Of a stretch of DNA of 64,000 bases, positions 34,759-45,132 are shown in pieces (the stretch's first letter is position 1; every line of letters starts with the position of its first letter). Under the pieces are notes generated by a model. The model was not told the origin of the DNA and did no database searches. It worked only from the letters and a program-made list of their open reading frames with translations. The translations under genes and the position numbers were made by a program. Origin of the DNA: Paraglaciecola sp. L1A13 (GTDB lineage: Bacteria > Pseudomonadota > Gammaproteobacteria > Enterobacterales > Alteromonadaceae); the NCBI RefSeq assembly GCF_009796745.1, contig NZ_CP047024.1, positions 4,526,001-4,590,000 on the forward strand, written 5' to 3'.

Positions 34759-35649
34759 CTAGGGTTTGCCCTCGTCGACTGGCGTAAAGCTTTCTTCAGA
34801 CTCTTCATGGAAAAACACTTCGATTACGTGGGTTAATTCAGCCCCAAGTAGTACTACTATCCACGATAAATAAACCCATACAAACAGAATTGGGATCACT
34901 GCCATCGCACCATAAATCATTTGGTAAGACGGGAAGTGGGTAATGTAAAACGAGAAACCCTTCTTAGACAACTCAAATAATAATGCCCCAACAAACGCCC
35001 CCACGATGGCGTGACGAGGATTTATACGCTTGTTAGGTACAATCATATATAAAATGAAAAAAGCGCATACTGAGGCTATGAACGGCACGATTTTAAGCAT
35101 AGCCGTAGTAGCCCCCATAGTGTAAGCCTCAGCTGAGTTGGCGAAAGCCACCAAATAGGAGCTCATAATCACGCTTAGGCCAATTAACAAAGGCCCCAAT
35201 GTCAGGATCATCCAATACACCGCGAGCGTAAAGATAATGGGTCGCTCACTTTTTGCCTGCCAGATACGGTTCAACGTTTTATCTATGTTTGAAATCAGCA
35301 GTAAGGCGACGACCACCAAAGACAAAATACCGATAGCCCCCATTTTAGAGGCATTACCTACAAACTGTGCGACGTAGCCTTGAATCAGATCACCTGATGT
35401 GGGAATAAAATTACCGAAAATCAGCGCTTCTATTTCACCTCTTACCTCTGAAAACGCTGGGAATGCCGACAAAATAGTGAAAAACACCATAATAAAGGGT
35501 ACTAAGGATAATAAAGAGACATAGGCCAAGTGCCCTGCAGACACGGTAATCCCGTCGTCCTGACAACCGCGAATAAACATTCGCGCAAATATGTTTGCTC
35601 TAGGCAACCAGCGCTCGAATAGACCCGATAAGAAAACCTTGGGCTGCAT
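34759..35649 (-). CDS. yihY: YihY/BrkB family inner membrane protein
   Basis: 296 residues with six membrane helices. The D-D-G-I-T-V-S-A-G-H-L-A-Y-V-S-L-L-S-L-V-P motif near 33-52 and N-x-x-L-N-R-I-W near 125 define the family once mislabelled RNase BN. Position beside dtd and the yiiD-type gene matches E. coli. A short charged tail (E-E-S-E-E-S-F) ends the protein. No biochemical role is established. Confidence 0.92.
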   Translation of the reverse strand: MQPKVFLSGLFERWLPRANIFARMFIRGCQDDGITVSAGHLAYVSLLSLVPFIMVFFTILSAFPAFSEVRGEIEALIFGNFIPTSGDLIQGYVAQFVGNASKMGAIGILSLVVVALLLISNIDKTLNRIWQAKSERPIIFTLAVYWMILTLGPLLIGLSVIMSSYLVAFANSAEAYTMGATTAMLKIVPFIASVCAFFILYMIVPNKRINPRHAIVGAFVGALLFELSKKGFSFYITHFPSYQMIYGAMAVIPILFVWVYLSWIVVLLGAELTHVIEVFFHEESEESFTPVDEGKP

Positions 35650-35684
35650 ATTTTTCCTTTATTAACAAGCTAAGAGTAAGTGCC

Positions 35685-36633
<949 letters not shown>

Positions 36634-36634
<1 letters not shown>

Positions 36635-36649
36635 GATGTTTAGCAGTCT
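36634..36649. promoter_or_regulatory. Second MetJ operator, on the metJ side
   Basis: AGATGTTT (36634-36641) followed by AGCAGTCT (36642-36649), two imperfect met boxes. They lie just upstream of the metJ -35 (36654) and out of 8-bp register with the metF array, so they look like a separate operator for autoregulation. Confidence 0.6.
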
Positions 36650-36653
36650 ATCG

Positions 36654-36681
36654 TTGACCTTTATTGTTTAATGGTTAGAAT
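36654..36681 (+). promoter_or_regulatory. Candidate metJ promoter
   Basis: -35 TTGACC (36654-36659), 16-bp spacer, -10 TAGAAT (36676-36681), about 35 bp before the metJ start. Confidence 0.6.
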
Positions 36682-36715
36682 TTCCCCTTATAAGAAAGAA
36701 AAAAACGAGTAACCG

Positions 36716-37039
36716 ATGGCCAAAACGACTAAATGGAACGGGAAATACATTCATCCCTATGCTGAACATGGAAAGAAGAGCGAGCAAGTGAAGAAAGTCA
36801 CTGTCTCGATTCCTCTTAAAGTGCTTAAGGTATTAACGGATGAGCGAACCCGCAGACAAGTAAACAATCTTCGTCACGCGACGAATTCAGAATTATTGTG
36901 TGAAGCATTTTTGCATGCTTTCACTGGGCAGCCTTTGCCAAACGATAACGACTTGCAAAAAGACAACGACAATCGTATTCCTAGTGATGCCTTGCGTATC
37001 ATGCAAGAAATGGGAATAGATATTGATTCAGAAGAATAG
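36716..37039 (+). CDS. metJ: Methionine repressor MetJ
   Basis: 107 residues (E. coli 105). Residues 8-70 are nearly identical to E. coli Met[21 protein letters not shown] (ribbon strand that enters the major groove) and [16 protein letters not shown] (ribbon-helix-helix core). It binds S-adenosylmethionine as co-repressor and sits on met boxes. Only the C-terminal 30 residues diverge. Diverges from metF with operators between. Confidence 0.98.
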   Translation: MAKTTKWNGKYIHPYAEHGKKSEQVKKVTVSIPLKVLKVLTDERTRRQVNNLRHATNSELLCEAFLHAFTGQPLPNDNDLQKDNDNRIPSDALRIMQEMGIDIDSEE

Positions 37040-37058
37040 CCCATTTAATTGGGCTATT
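37035..37058 (+). terminator. Hairpin overlapping the metJ stop codon
   Basis: AATAGCCCA (37035-37043) with TGGGCTATT (37050-37058). It includes the metJ stop and has no T tract, so termination is only possible, not certain. Confidence 0.45.
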
Positions 37059-37090
37059 CAGTTATGTGTAACACTAAGCAGAATTTTTAA

Positions 37091-37756
37091 TTAAGCGTAG
37101 TCGTATTGCCCACCACGTGATAGCCCCTGTTGATAAGCAGGACGGGCATGAATACGTCTTACATACGCGTCGATATTTGGATACTCCCCAGAAATATTGC
37201 GTGATGCCATCGCTTCTAGCGGAAAACTCATTTGTATATCTGCACCTGATAACGCTTCACCGGCAAACCACTTATTATCAGCCAAGTGCTGCTCAACATA
37301 TTTAAGGTTGGCAACAAGGTTTAAGCCAAAATAGCCATCCATTACCTTATCCGCAATTTTATTAGCCACCATTTTGACGAAGAACGGCTTGGCGTTTTGA
37401 CGTACTTTATCAAACACCAGCTTCGCGACCATGGGAGGCATCAATGTACCTTCGGCAAAATGTAACCAATAAGTATATTGACGATACGCTTCAGTATCAG
37501 CTTGCGGGATCAGTGCTTTATCACTGTATTTGCGGGCTAAATAGTCAATAATTGCTCCAGATTCAGCGACCGTCACTTCACCATCAGTGATCACTGGGGA
37601 TTTCCCCAACGGGTGAATTTTTTTCAACGACTCTGGAGCCAAATTAGTCTGCCCATCACGTTGGTAGCGTTGAATCTCATATTCAACCCCCAGCTCCTCT
37701 AACATCCATAGAATACGCTGAGAACGGGAATTATTTAGATGGTGGAGTATGATCAT
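37091..37756 (-). CDS. Glutathione S-transferase family protein
   Basis: 221 residues. N-terminal thioredoxin-like domain with N-N-S-R-S-Q-R-I-L-W-M-L-E-E-L (about 8-22; the Ser at 10 or 12 is the likely glutathione-activating residue), the cis-proline turn G-K-S-P-V-I near 52, and A-E-S-G-A-I-I-D-Y-L near 66 binding the glutamyl end. The helical C-terminal domain has W-F-A-G-E-A-L-S-G-A-D-I-Q-M-S. Substrate cannot be told. Stands between metJ and a cytochrome c gene. Confidence 0.9.
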   Translation of the reverse strand: MIILHHLNNSRSQRILWMLEELGVEYEIQRYQRDGQTNLAPESLKKIHPLGKSPVITDGEVTVAESGAIIDYLARKYSDKALIPQADTEAYRQYTYWLHFAEGTLMPPMVAKLVFDKVRQNAKPFFVKMVANKIADKVMDGYFGLNLVANLKYVEQHLADNKWFAGEALSGADIQMSFPLEAMASRNISGEYPNIDAYVRRIHARPAYQQGLSRGGQYDYA

Positions 37757-37878
37757 AAAGGAGCCTTAGTTTAATTAGTTATATAATTAAGTAAGCTACG
37801 CGCAAAACATGAAACTGGCTCATCAAATTTATGAATATGTGCGCATACGAAGCTATCTTAGTTGATACCTTAAAAGAA

Positions 37879-37912
37879 AAAGAGCTGAAGATATCGCATC
37901 ATCCAGCTCTTT
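37879..37912 (-). terminator. Terminator after cytochrome c gene
   Basis: AAAGAGCTG (37879-37887) with CAGCTCTTT (37904-37912). On the minus strand it runs into TTTTTCTTTT, a good release tract for the cytochrome gene. Confidence 0.8.
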
Positions 37913-37942
37913 GATAATTCACTTTAAAAACAAAAGCTTGTA

Positions 37943-38269
37943 CTATTTTCCAGATGGGTCCAAGCTAGAAAAATATGCCGCTAAATTATCGATATCGGTA
38001 TCACTTAAACCCGCAACCATAGGTGCCATAATCATATTTTTACGTTCGCCTGAGCGAAACGCTTTTAGTTGAATCGATAAATATTGCTCTTTTTGCCCTG
38101 CTAGATTCGGATACATAGGAATTTGCGATATTCCGTTAGCGCCATGACATGCCACACACGTCGCCGCTTTAGATTTACCAGCTGCAATGTCGCCAGCGAA
38201 AACGTTAGTTGATAGGATGGCGGTCATTGACAGACTCACCACTACACATGTTTTTGATATTAGATTCAT
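37943..38269 (-). CDS. Periplasmic c-type cytochrome (single haem, class I)
   Basis: 108 residues. Residues 1-25 are a Sec signal ending N-V-F-A-G. The mature protein has one haem motif C-V-A-C-H (about 37-41) and, further on, [11 protein letters not shown], which supplies the axial methionine. Length and the [17 protein letters not shown] pattern fit the cytochrome c553/c4-half group of soluble electron carriers. Partner oxidase or reductase is not in the window. Confidence 0.9.
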   Translation of the reverse strand: MNLISKTCVVVSLSMTAILSTNVFAGDIAAGKSKAATCVACHGANGISQIPMYPNLAGQKEQYLSIQLKAFRSGERKNMIMAPMVAGLSDTDIDNLAAYFSSLDPSGK

Positions 38270-38337
38270 AATTGGTCCTTAAAATAACGTCAGTTTTACA
38301 ATAACCCATTTTACTCGTAATAAAATAGAGGCAGAAC

Positions 38338-39780
38338 GTGAATTTAGATCATTCATATGCAACGCAATTAGGTGACTTAGGTGCCTATGCTCAACCTCTA
38401 GAGGTTGCTAACCCTAAACTCATTGAGGTCAACCACACTTTACGCGAAGCGCTGCAACTCCCTGCATCATGGTTTACGCAATCTACCATAACGTCGATGC
38501 TATTTGACAACACAAGTTCATTTACGAGGCATTCTTTTGCACAAAAGTATGGTGGTCATCAGTTTGGCGGCTGGAATCCTGACTTAGGTGATGGTCGAGG
38601 TTTACTGCTTGGTGAAACACTAGACAATAATGGTCAGCGCTGGGATTTACATCTAAAGGGCGCGGGACCAACCCCGTACTCTCGCTTTGCTGATGGCCGC
38701 GCGGTACTGCGCTCAACTTTACGCGAGTATCTTGCCAGCGAAGCCTTGCATCATTTAGGGATCCCTACCTCTAGAGCTCTGTGCTTGATAACGAGTGATG
38801 AACCCGTGTACCGGGAAAAACAAGAGCGAGCGGCGATGATGATCCGCATCAGCCAAAGTCATATTCGCTTTGGTCATTTCGAATATTTTTACCACAGTGG
38901 CCAAACAGATAAGCTTGAGCGTTTATTTAATTATAGCTTAGAGCATCACTTTTCAACCTGTGCAAAACAAGAAAATCCGCATTTCGCTATGCTCGAACGT
39001 ATCGTAATGGATACCGCCAGCATGATCGCAAAATGGCAAGCATTCGGCTTTAATCACGGAGTAATGAATACGGACAACATGTCGATACACGGTATTACCT
39101 TCGATTTTGGTCCTTACGCCTTCTTAGATGATTTCGACCCAAAATTTGTGTGTAACCATTCTGATCACCAAGGACGATATGCTTTTGAGCAGCAACCGGG
39201 TATCGGTTTATGGAACTTAAATGCTCTGGCGCATGCATTTACACCTTATTTAAGTATCGAACAAATTAAAGATGCTTTAGGAGAATACGAAGGACAACTG
39301 TTAAGTGAATTTTCTCATCTCATGCGTCAGAAACTCGGCCTATATACCGCAAGCCCATCTACCGCTGAATTAGTTAATCGCTGGTTAGATTTAATCTCTC
39401 AAGATAAACGAGACTATCACATAAGCTTTCGCCTGCTATGTGAGGTAGATGAACATCAACCCAATACACAACTTGTGGATCACTTCATTCAACGAGAGGC
39501 GGCACAAAGCTGGCTAAACCAATATCAGCACGCTTTAATTGAGCAAAACATTCCTGTCGATGACCGCCAGAACAAAATGCGTGGCGTAAATCCGCAATAT
39601 GTTTTACGTAATTATCAGGCTCAGCTTGCTATTGACGCTGCAGAAGAAGGGGACTTTTCTCGTTTTAAAAAGTTCTTGCAGGTGCTGCAACAGCCATTTG
39701 AATCTAAGTCTGAATATGCAGATTTTGCAAAACCGCCACCTGATTGGGGAAAACATATGGAAATTTCATGCAGCAGTTAA
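38338..39780 (+). CDS. selO: SelO/YdiU family protein AMPylase (cysteine form)
   Basis: 480 residues from GTG 38338 (AGAGGCAGAAC upstream). SelO is a pseudokinase-fold enzyme that transfers AMP from ATP to Ser/Thr/Tyr of redox proteins. G-G-H-Q-F-G-G-W-N-P-x-L-G-D-G-R-G (about 78-94), L-K-G-A-G-P-T-P-Y-S-R-F-A-D-G-R near 105 and N-T-D-N-M-S-I-H-G with D-F-G-P-Y-A-F-L near 241-262 carry the nucleotide and metal sites. The C-terminus ends S-C-S-S, with Cys where vertebrate SelO has selenocysteine; no SECIS is needed. Confidence 0.94.
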   Translation: MNLDHSYATQLGDLGAYAQPLEVANPKLIEVNHTLREALQLPASWFTQSTITSMLFDNTSSFTRHSFAQKYGGHQFGGWNPDLGDGRGLLLGETLDNNGQRWDLHLKGAGPTPYSRFADGRAVLRSTLREYLASEALHHLGIPTSRALCLITSDEPVYREKQERAAMMIRISQSHIRFGHFEYFYHSGQTDKLERLFNYSLEHHFSTCAKQENPHFAMLERIVMDTASMIAKWQAFGFNHGVMNTDNMSIHGITFDFGPYAFLDDFDPKFVCNHSDHQGRYAFEQQPGIGLWNLNALAHAFTPYLSIEQIKDALGEYEGQLLSEFSHLMRQKLGLYTASPSTAELVNRWLDLISQDKRDYHISFRLLCEVDEHQPNTQLVDHFIQREAAQSWLNQYQHALIEQNIPVDDRQNKMRGVNPQYVLRNYQAQLAIDAAEEGDFSRFKKFLQVLQQPFESKSEYADFAKPPPDWGKHMEISCSS

Positions 39781-39902
39781 TCGAAATAACTAAGGATAAA
39801 CCCTTTGTTGAAAATGAATATCCGATGTTAGGCTACGCTTCACGATACATATTAAGGTTGTACTCTATCGATGCAACTCATACAGCGATGGTTTCTTAGA
39901 TA

Positions 39903-42803
39903 GTGAAAATACGCCATTTAAAACACGTAAATTTGGTGCTCTGCCTGATACTGCTTGTCGCTATGCAGTTACTTCAGGTTGTGCATGCACAGGCTGTTTT
40001 AACTCCTGGTGTCATCAAAATCGATAGCGCGTCATCTACCACCGACTTGTTAAGTAAAAGCCAATGGTTAGTCGCTGATAATCGAGTGCAGTTATCCGAC
40101 GTACAAGAACTGCAAACTTGGCGTGCAGCGTTTTCGCCTCAACCGCTTAGTGCTAATCAAAGCCTGTGGGGCAAAATAACACTGCAAAGTGACAGTACAC
40201 ATCAACCCTATTTTATTAGTATCGATAATCCCCGTATCGATGCGCTTGATATCTATGTTCTGGATGAACGCGAACGCATTATTAATTCCTATCGGTTGGG
40301 CACATCACGACCAATGGAAAACCGCGCCTACGGACACAGACTATTTGTTGTGCCTATTGATATGCCCTACGCTCAACCTCGGAATATATACATTAAAGTG
40401 CATGACGAAGGGCCTTTAGTGTTCTCTTTCCAGCTCTTTTCTGAATCCGCTTTAATAATAAAAGAACAGCGCTACAGCACGATTTTCGCATTATTTAGCG
40501 GTGCGCTTGCCATGATGGTGCTGTATTTTTTGGTTACGTACACCCTATTACGTAGCCCGGTACGATTCTGGTTTTCGGTGGCAAGTGCAGGGTATCTCCT
40601 GTTGTTTTTAAACAGCCAAGGCGTTATCAGTCATGTGTCTGGGTTTAATGCTTATATCGATAAGATAAGCACGATGCTAGGTGCGTTGTTATTATTTTCT
40701 TTAGCCAAAATAACGTTTACTATTTTTCGCCCTTTGCCTACTTATTACCGTTATTTTCTATATTCAATGGGCTGGATAAGCGCGGCTTCAGCGTTTATTG
40801 TTGATAGTTATCAACAAATCCTTATCGTATCTGGGGCGTCTATTTCAGCCCTAATCGCCATTGGCTTGTTGGCCATATTCTATCGCTACAAAGAGCACAC
40901 TATTAGTAATCGGGTGTTTGCCTTAGGACTATGTCTTATTGCACTCACTACCGTCGCGCAACTAGGTCTGTATTTAAATTGGATAGCCTTCCCCGAACAA
41001 CTTTCTCTAGCTCTAAGCACCCTTATCGTATTGGGTATTGTACTGATTGCAGTCGCCATAGCGGCTCATGAAAAGGTCATTGCGTTCCGTCACCATAATG
41101 AACAACAAGACGATATTCGCGCCTTGCAACAATTCGTGGATATGTTCGAAGACGCCCCTGAAGGACGTTTCATTTCAAGCTTAGACGGTCGGCTTTTGCG
41201 AGCGAATAATGCTTTGGCAAAAATATTTGGTTATGAAGACTCAGGGCAGATGCAAAATCTACTTAGCTCAATGTCACAGTTATATGCTGAGCCGGGCGAA
41301 CGTGAATTACTGCTTGGTGAGTTACATAAAAACCAATATACCGTGGGTAAAGAATTACGTGGAAAAACTCGGCAAGATCAAGATATATGGTTAGCGGTTT
41401 CAGCTCACCTTAATCAGAATTTCGATAATGATGAGAAAGTCATTTGCGGCGCTGTATTAGATATTAGCGGCCAAAAATCAGCAGACTTAAGCCTGATATA
41501 CATGGCCAGTCACGATACGCTAACAGGTTTTTATCAGCGTCAAGAATTTGAAAAACGACTACACATGGCGATAAATGTCGCCACACAGCAACAAGATGAG
41601 CTCACTTTGCTACACGTCAACATTGATCAGTTTAAAACCATTAATGATACCCATGGCCACAAAGCAGGAGATGCCATACTCAAGCAGTTTTCTGAATTGA
41701 TGCTAAAAGTTGTTACCAGTAATGGGATTATCGGACGACTTGGAGGAGACGAATTTGGCATATTACTCACTGGTAGCAATGCTCAAAATAGTTTTATGCT
41801 GGCAAATAAATTACTGATTAGCGTACAAGAGTTTCATTTTTCTTGGGAAGATAGACGCTTAAATTTATGTATTAGCATTGGACAAGTACCATGGAATAAT
41901 TCAGTTTCCAGTTCTGAACAGTTGTTAACCATGGCAGATTCAGCCTGTTATATGGCCAAAAAACTTGGTCGGAATCGTCTCCACACATACTCATCCACAG
42001 ACAAACACATCGCTAAATATGAGACACAGCTCAGCTGGTTACCACGCATCCAGCATGCTCTTAATCACAACGGTTTCGAATTATATTGTCAAACCTATAT
42101 GCCAATGACCACTATAGCTAAGGGTCATCACTATGAAATACTACTGCGCTTGGTAGATGAACATGACCAACGCATCTTACCAAATGAATTTCTACCTGCC
42201 GCTGAACGTTACAATTTAAGCCCCAGAATTGATCGTTGGGTAATCAATAATTATTTTACTTGGCTGAGTAACAATCCGCAGCACAAAAAAGATTTGCATC
42301 GAGGTAATATTAATCTCAGCGGTCATTCGTTAGGGGACCAAGACCTAAAGCTGTTTATTCTCAGCGCATTTGAAAAATATCAAATCCCATACAATAAAAT
42401 TTGCTTTGAAATTACTGAGAGCATGGCCATATTAAAACTCGATGAAACGGTGGAATTCATTAACACCTTCAAAGACTTAGGCTGTACATTTGCGCTCGAT
42501 GATTTTGGAAGTGGCTTTTCCTCTTACAATTATTTGAAAAACCTGCCGGTTGATCAGGTGAAAATTGATGGGGACTTTGTTAAGAATATTTTAATCGACC
42601 CGGTGGATATGGCTATGGTCAACTCAATAAAAGATATTGCTAACGCGATGCATATAGAAACTATAGCGGAATACGTTGAATCAAAAGAAATAATGGTTGA
42701 ACTGGGCAAAATTGGCGTCGACTTTGTCCAAGGTTTTGGGGTGAATAAGCCCGCATCATTAAGTACCATGGCAGATGAAATAAATCCCCTTAAACAGAAA
42801 TAG
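39903..42803 (+). CDS. 7TM-DISM sensor with PAS, GGDEF and EAL domains (c-di-GMP turnover)
   Basis: 966 residues from GTG 39903. A signal peptide (1-30) leads to an extracytoplasmic 7TMR-DISM carbohydrate-binding-like domain (about 40-185), seven membrane helices (about 195-400) and a PAS-like domain (about 415-540). The diguanylate cyclase part has intact L-G-G-D-E-F (about 613-618). The EAL part has E-I-L-L-R near 745, N-L-S-G-H, C-F-E-I-T-E-S, L-D-D-F-G-S-G near 867 and V-K-I-D, so it looks catalytically complete. It may make or break c-di-GMP in response to an external ligand. Single gene. Confidence 0.9.
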   Translation: MKIRHLKHVNLVLCLILLVAMQLLQVVHAQAVLTPGVIKIDSASSTTDLLSKSQWLVADNRVQLSDVQELQTWRAAFSPQPLSANQSLWGKITLQSDSTHQPYFISIDNPRIDALDIYVLDERERIINSYRLGTSRPMENRAYGHRLFVVPIDMPYAQPRNIYIKVHDEGPLVFSFQLFSESALIIKEQRYSTIFALFSGALAMMVLYFLVTYTLLRSPVRFWFSVASAGYLLLFLNSQGVISHVSGFNAYIDKISTMLGALLLFSLAKITFTIFRPLPTYYRYFLYSMGWISAASAFIVDSYQQILIVSGASISALIAIGLLAIFYRYKEHTISNRVFALGLCLIALTTVAQLGLYLNWIAFPEQLSLALSTLIVLGIVLIAVAIAAHEKVIAFRHHNEQQDDIRALQQFVDMFEDAPEGRFISSLDGRLLRANNALAKIFGYEDSGQMQNLLSSMSQLYAEPGERELLLGELHKNQYTVGKELRGKTRQDQDIWLAVSAHLNQNFDNDEKVICGAVLDISGQKSADLSLIYMASHDTLTGFYQRQEFEKRLHMAINVATQQQDELTLLHVNIDQFKTINDTHGHKAGDAILKQFSELMLKVVTSNGIIGRLGGDEFGILLTGSNAQNSFMLANKLLISVQEFHFSWEDRRLNLCISIGQVPWNNSVSSSEQLLTMADSACYMAKKLGRNRLHTYSSTDKHIAKYETQLSWLPRIQHALNHNGFELYCQTYMPMTTIAKGHHYEILLRLVDEHDQRILPNEFLPAAERYNLSPRIDRWVINNYFTWLSNNPQHKKDLHRGNINLSGHSLGDQDLKLFILSAFEKYQIPYNKICFEITESMAILKLDETVEFINTFKDLGCTFALDDFGSGFSSYNYLKNLPVDQVKIDGDFVKNILIDPVDMAMVNSIKDIANAMHIETIAEYVESKEIMVELGKIGVDFVQGFGVNKPASLSTMADEINPLKQK

Positions 42804-42901
42804 AGCAACAAATCACACTTGTATTTGAATAATCCGTACCCATATTTTCATCCAATGTGACACGCTCTTTGAATAAACTTTACAAGTCAGCAAGTAAATA
42901 T

Positions 42902-43516
42902 ATGAAACAACATCAGAAGTATGAATTTGTCAGCTCAGCCTCTTTACCCACACGCTGGGGACAATTCACCATCCATGGTTTCGTTGAAACCGCTATCCAA
43001 CAAGAACATGTAGCCTTGACCTTTGGCCAATGGAAAGCTGGTGATGTGGTACCTATTCGGGTCCATTCTGAATGCTTAACCGGTGACGCGCTCTTTAGCA
43101 CTCGCTGTGACTGTGGTGCCCAGCTTAAAAAGGCCATGCAAAATATAGTCGAGCACGGTAGTGGTGTATTACTCTATCTTCGTCAAGAGGGTCGTGGTAT
43201 TGGCTTGCTAAATAAAATCCGAGCATATCAATTACAAGATCAAGGTCTAGACACCGTAGAGGCAAATGAGCACTTGGGTTTTGATGCTGACCTGCGCGAG
43301 TACGATATATGTAAAATCATGTTAGACACACTCAATGTGCAACGGGTAAATTTGATGACCAATAACCCCAAAAAGCGCATTGCGCTAGAGGGCATGGGAA
43401 TTGAAGTGGTAAGTCGCACACCCATTGATCACGGTGTTACCGATGACAACCGCAACTACATTCGTACCAAAACTGAAAAACTCGGCCACGAGTTTGACTC
43501 ACACCTACTGAAGTAA
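42902..43516 (+). CDS. ribA: GTP cyclohydrolase II RibA
   Basis: 204 residues from ATG 42902 (E. coli 196); the frame is open upstream to a GTG at 42857, and neither start has a strong ribosome binding site. The enzyme opens GTP in the first committed step of riboflavin synthesis. [20 protein letters not shown] carries the three zinc cysteines, [12 protein letters not shown] the GTP site, and T-N-N-P-K-K the phosphate loop. Not fused to RibB. No FMN riboswitch signature was noticed upstream. Confidence 0.95.
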   Translation: MKQHQKYEFVSSASLPTRWGQFTIHGFVETAIQQEHVALTFGQWKAGDVVPIRVHSECLTGDALFSTRCDCGAQLKKAMQNIVEHGSGVLLYLRQEGRGIGLLNKIRAYQLQDQGLDTVEANEHLGFDADLREYDICKIMLDTLNVQRVNLMTNNPKKRIALEGMGIEVVSRTPIDHGVTDDNRNYIRTKTEKLGHEFDSHLLK

Positions 43517-43522
43517 TATTTT

Positions 43523-43555
43523 CCAGACGGCCGTATATGTAACGGCCTAATCTGG
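43523..43555 (+). terminator. Hairpin after ribA
   Basis: Nested pairs CCAGA/TCTGG (43523-43527, 43551-43555) and GGCCGT/ACGGCC (43529-43534, 43542-43547). No T tract follows, so it may be a processing or weak termination structure. Confidence 0.45.
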
Positions 43556-43708
43556 GTAATGAGCCAAGCATTTCGCTTCACTTAGCATTCTCCTATCGAT
43601 TAGTATTTAACCTTGATTCAGTTTTGGTTAAGCCTTAGTCATCAACACTAAGCATACCGACTGACCTTTATTATTAATAATAAAGGCACGACCAATTGAG
43701 GTATCCCT

Positions 43709-45025
43709 ATGGGTAAAACCGCTAAGTACATCATTATTTATATCGCTATGATAAGCCTATTTACCGCTATCACGGCTCAGTTGGCTAACGCTGAAACGCA
43801 ACAAGAACCGGCAATTGAGTTACATCAGGCCAAACTTGACCAGATGTTAGCGCCTATTGCTTTATATCCCGATTCTCTTTTGTCACACATACTAATCGCT
43901 GCAACCTATCCACTAGAGGTGGTTCAAGCTGCTCGGTGGCGTCAAGAGCATAGTGATTTGTCAGAACAGCAAGCACTGGATCTAGCCGAAGAACAAGATT
44001 GGGACCCCAGCGTGATTGCCCTTACACCTTTCACTGAACTACTTGAGCGAATGAGCAAAGATTTAGATTGGCTGCAAAACTTAGGAAATGCCTTTCTAAC
44101 AAACGAAGCCCAAGTACTCGATAGCGTGCAAAGTCTGCGTAACCGAGCATATGCGAAAGGTAATTTGCAAGACAACCAATACCAAAACATTGAACGTGAA
44201 AAAGACAAAATCGTCATTCACAGCGTAGAGCGCGAAACCGTCTACGTGCCCTATTATGATACTCGCGTGGTATACGGTGATTGGTGGTGGACAGTAACTC
44301 AGCCAATCTATTGGCGTTCGCCTCGACATTATGCTTACCAATCAGGTTTTTATTGGAGTCCGCGATTCCATATCAGCAGTGGTTTCTTTTTTGGTGGATT
44401 CCGATGGAGTAATAATTATGTTGTGATTAATAACGATTATCGTTATCGCAGATCCAATCATAGATATAACTATAGCAAGGTGCGTGAATACCCGCGTTGG
44501 CAGCATAACAGTCATCACAGACGCTCAGTAAAATACCGTTCAGATCATAACAATAGTCATCAGCGTGCTGTTACTAGCCGTAATTATGAATCTCAACAAA
44601 ACCTGAATCATCGGAAACAAGTAATATCACGCTTAAAAAAACAGCAGAGCCACAACGGCGTCCCTAGATACAAAAGCAAGCCGAACGAGAATAACAAACA
44701 TGACGTGTATACAAAGCACAAGACATCTTCAAACAGTAAGAATTTCACTGTCGGTAAAGAGCAAAAGAAAGAAAATCGCACATATAAAGTACAGCGTTCT
44801 GAGCAAAATAATCTCAAAAATGAGCGCTCTGCGACTAAAACTGAAAAAGTGAGAAGAGCAACTTCGGACCGTGTACGTAATAAACAGGTACAGTCGAATA
44901 GAAAGGTAGAACGAATGACGTCATCTAAACAACAACAACGATCTCAATCGAGTGCGCGGCGTAATACTAATTCACATTCCACGTCACATTCAAATAAGTC
45001 TAAATCGAAAAGAGTTGAGCATTAG
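43709..45025 (+). CDS. Exported DUF3300 protein with long basic low-complexity tail
   Basis: 438 residues. Residues 1-28 are a signal peptide ending Q-L-A-N-A. The DUF3300 domain (about 38-215) begins L-D-Q-M-L-A-P-I-A-L-Y-P-D-S-L-L-S-H-I-L and includes W-D-P-S-V-I-A-L and Y-V-P-Y-Y-D-T-R-V-V-Y-G. From about 245 onward the protein is almost all Arg, Lys, His, Asn, Ser and Gln (for example R-Y-R-R-S-N-H-R-Y-N-Y), ending S-K-S-K-R-V-E-H. An aromatic stretch W-S-P-R-F-H-I-S-S-G-F-F-F-G-G-F links the two. Function unknown; the tail could bind polyanions such as DNA or LPS. Confidence 0.85.
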   Translation: MGKTAKYIIIYIAMISLFTAITAQLANAETQQEPAIELHQAKLDQMLAPIALYPDSLLSHILIAATYPLEVVQAARWRQEHSDLSEQQALDLAEEQDWDPSVIALTPFTELLERMSKDLDWLQNLGNAFLTNEAQVLDSVQSLRNRAYAKGNLQDNQYQNIEREKDKIVIHSVERETVYVPYYDTRVVYGDWWWTVTQPIYWRSPRHYAYQSGFYWSPRFHISSGFFFGGFRWSNNYVVINNDYRYRRSNHRYNYSKVREYPRWQHNSHHRRSVKYRSDHNNSHQRAVTSRNYESQQNLNHRKQVISRLKKQQSHNGVPRYKSKPNENNKHDVYTKHKTSSNSKNFTVGKEQKKENRTYKVQRSEQNNLKNERSATKTEKVRRATSDRVRNKQVQSNRKVERMTSSKQQQRSQSSARRNTNSHSTSHSNKSKSKRVEH

Positions 45026-45076
45026 GGCTTTACGCACTAATGATACTGATTAGCTAACCTGCGAGAAGGGAAGCTA

Positions 45077-45101
45077 AAATAGCCTGCTGGGCAGGCTATT
45101 T
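45077..45101. terminator. Terminator between DUF3300 and DUF3718 genes
   Basis: AAATAGCCTGC (45077-45087), loop TGG, GCAGGCTATTT (45091-45101). Placed between converging genes. Confidence 0.8.
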
Positions 45102-45132
45102 GCCTATGCTGAATGAGGTATCGTGATACCTT

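Noticed and set aside
38338..39780. Selenoprotein with in-frame TGA in SelO
   Set aside because: The critical position is encoded as Cys and the frame ends in a normal stop.
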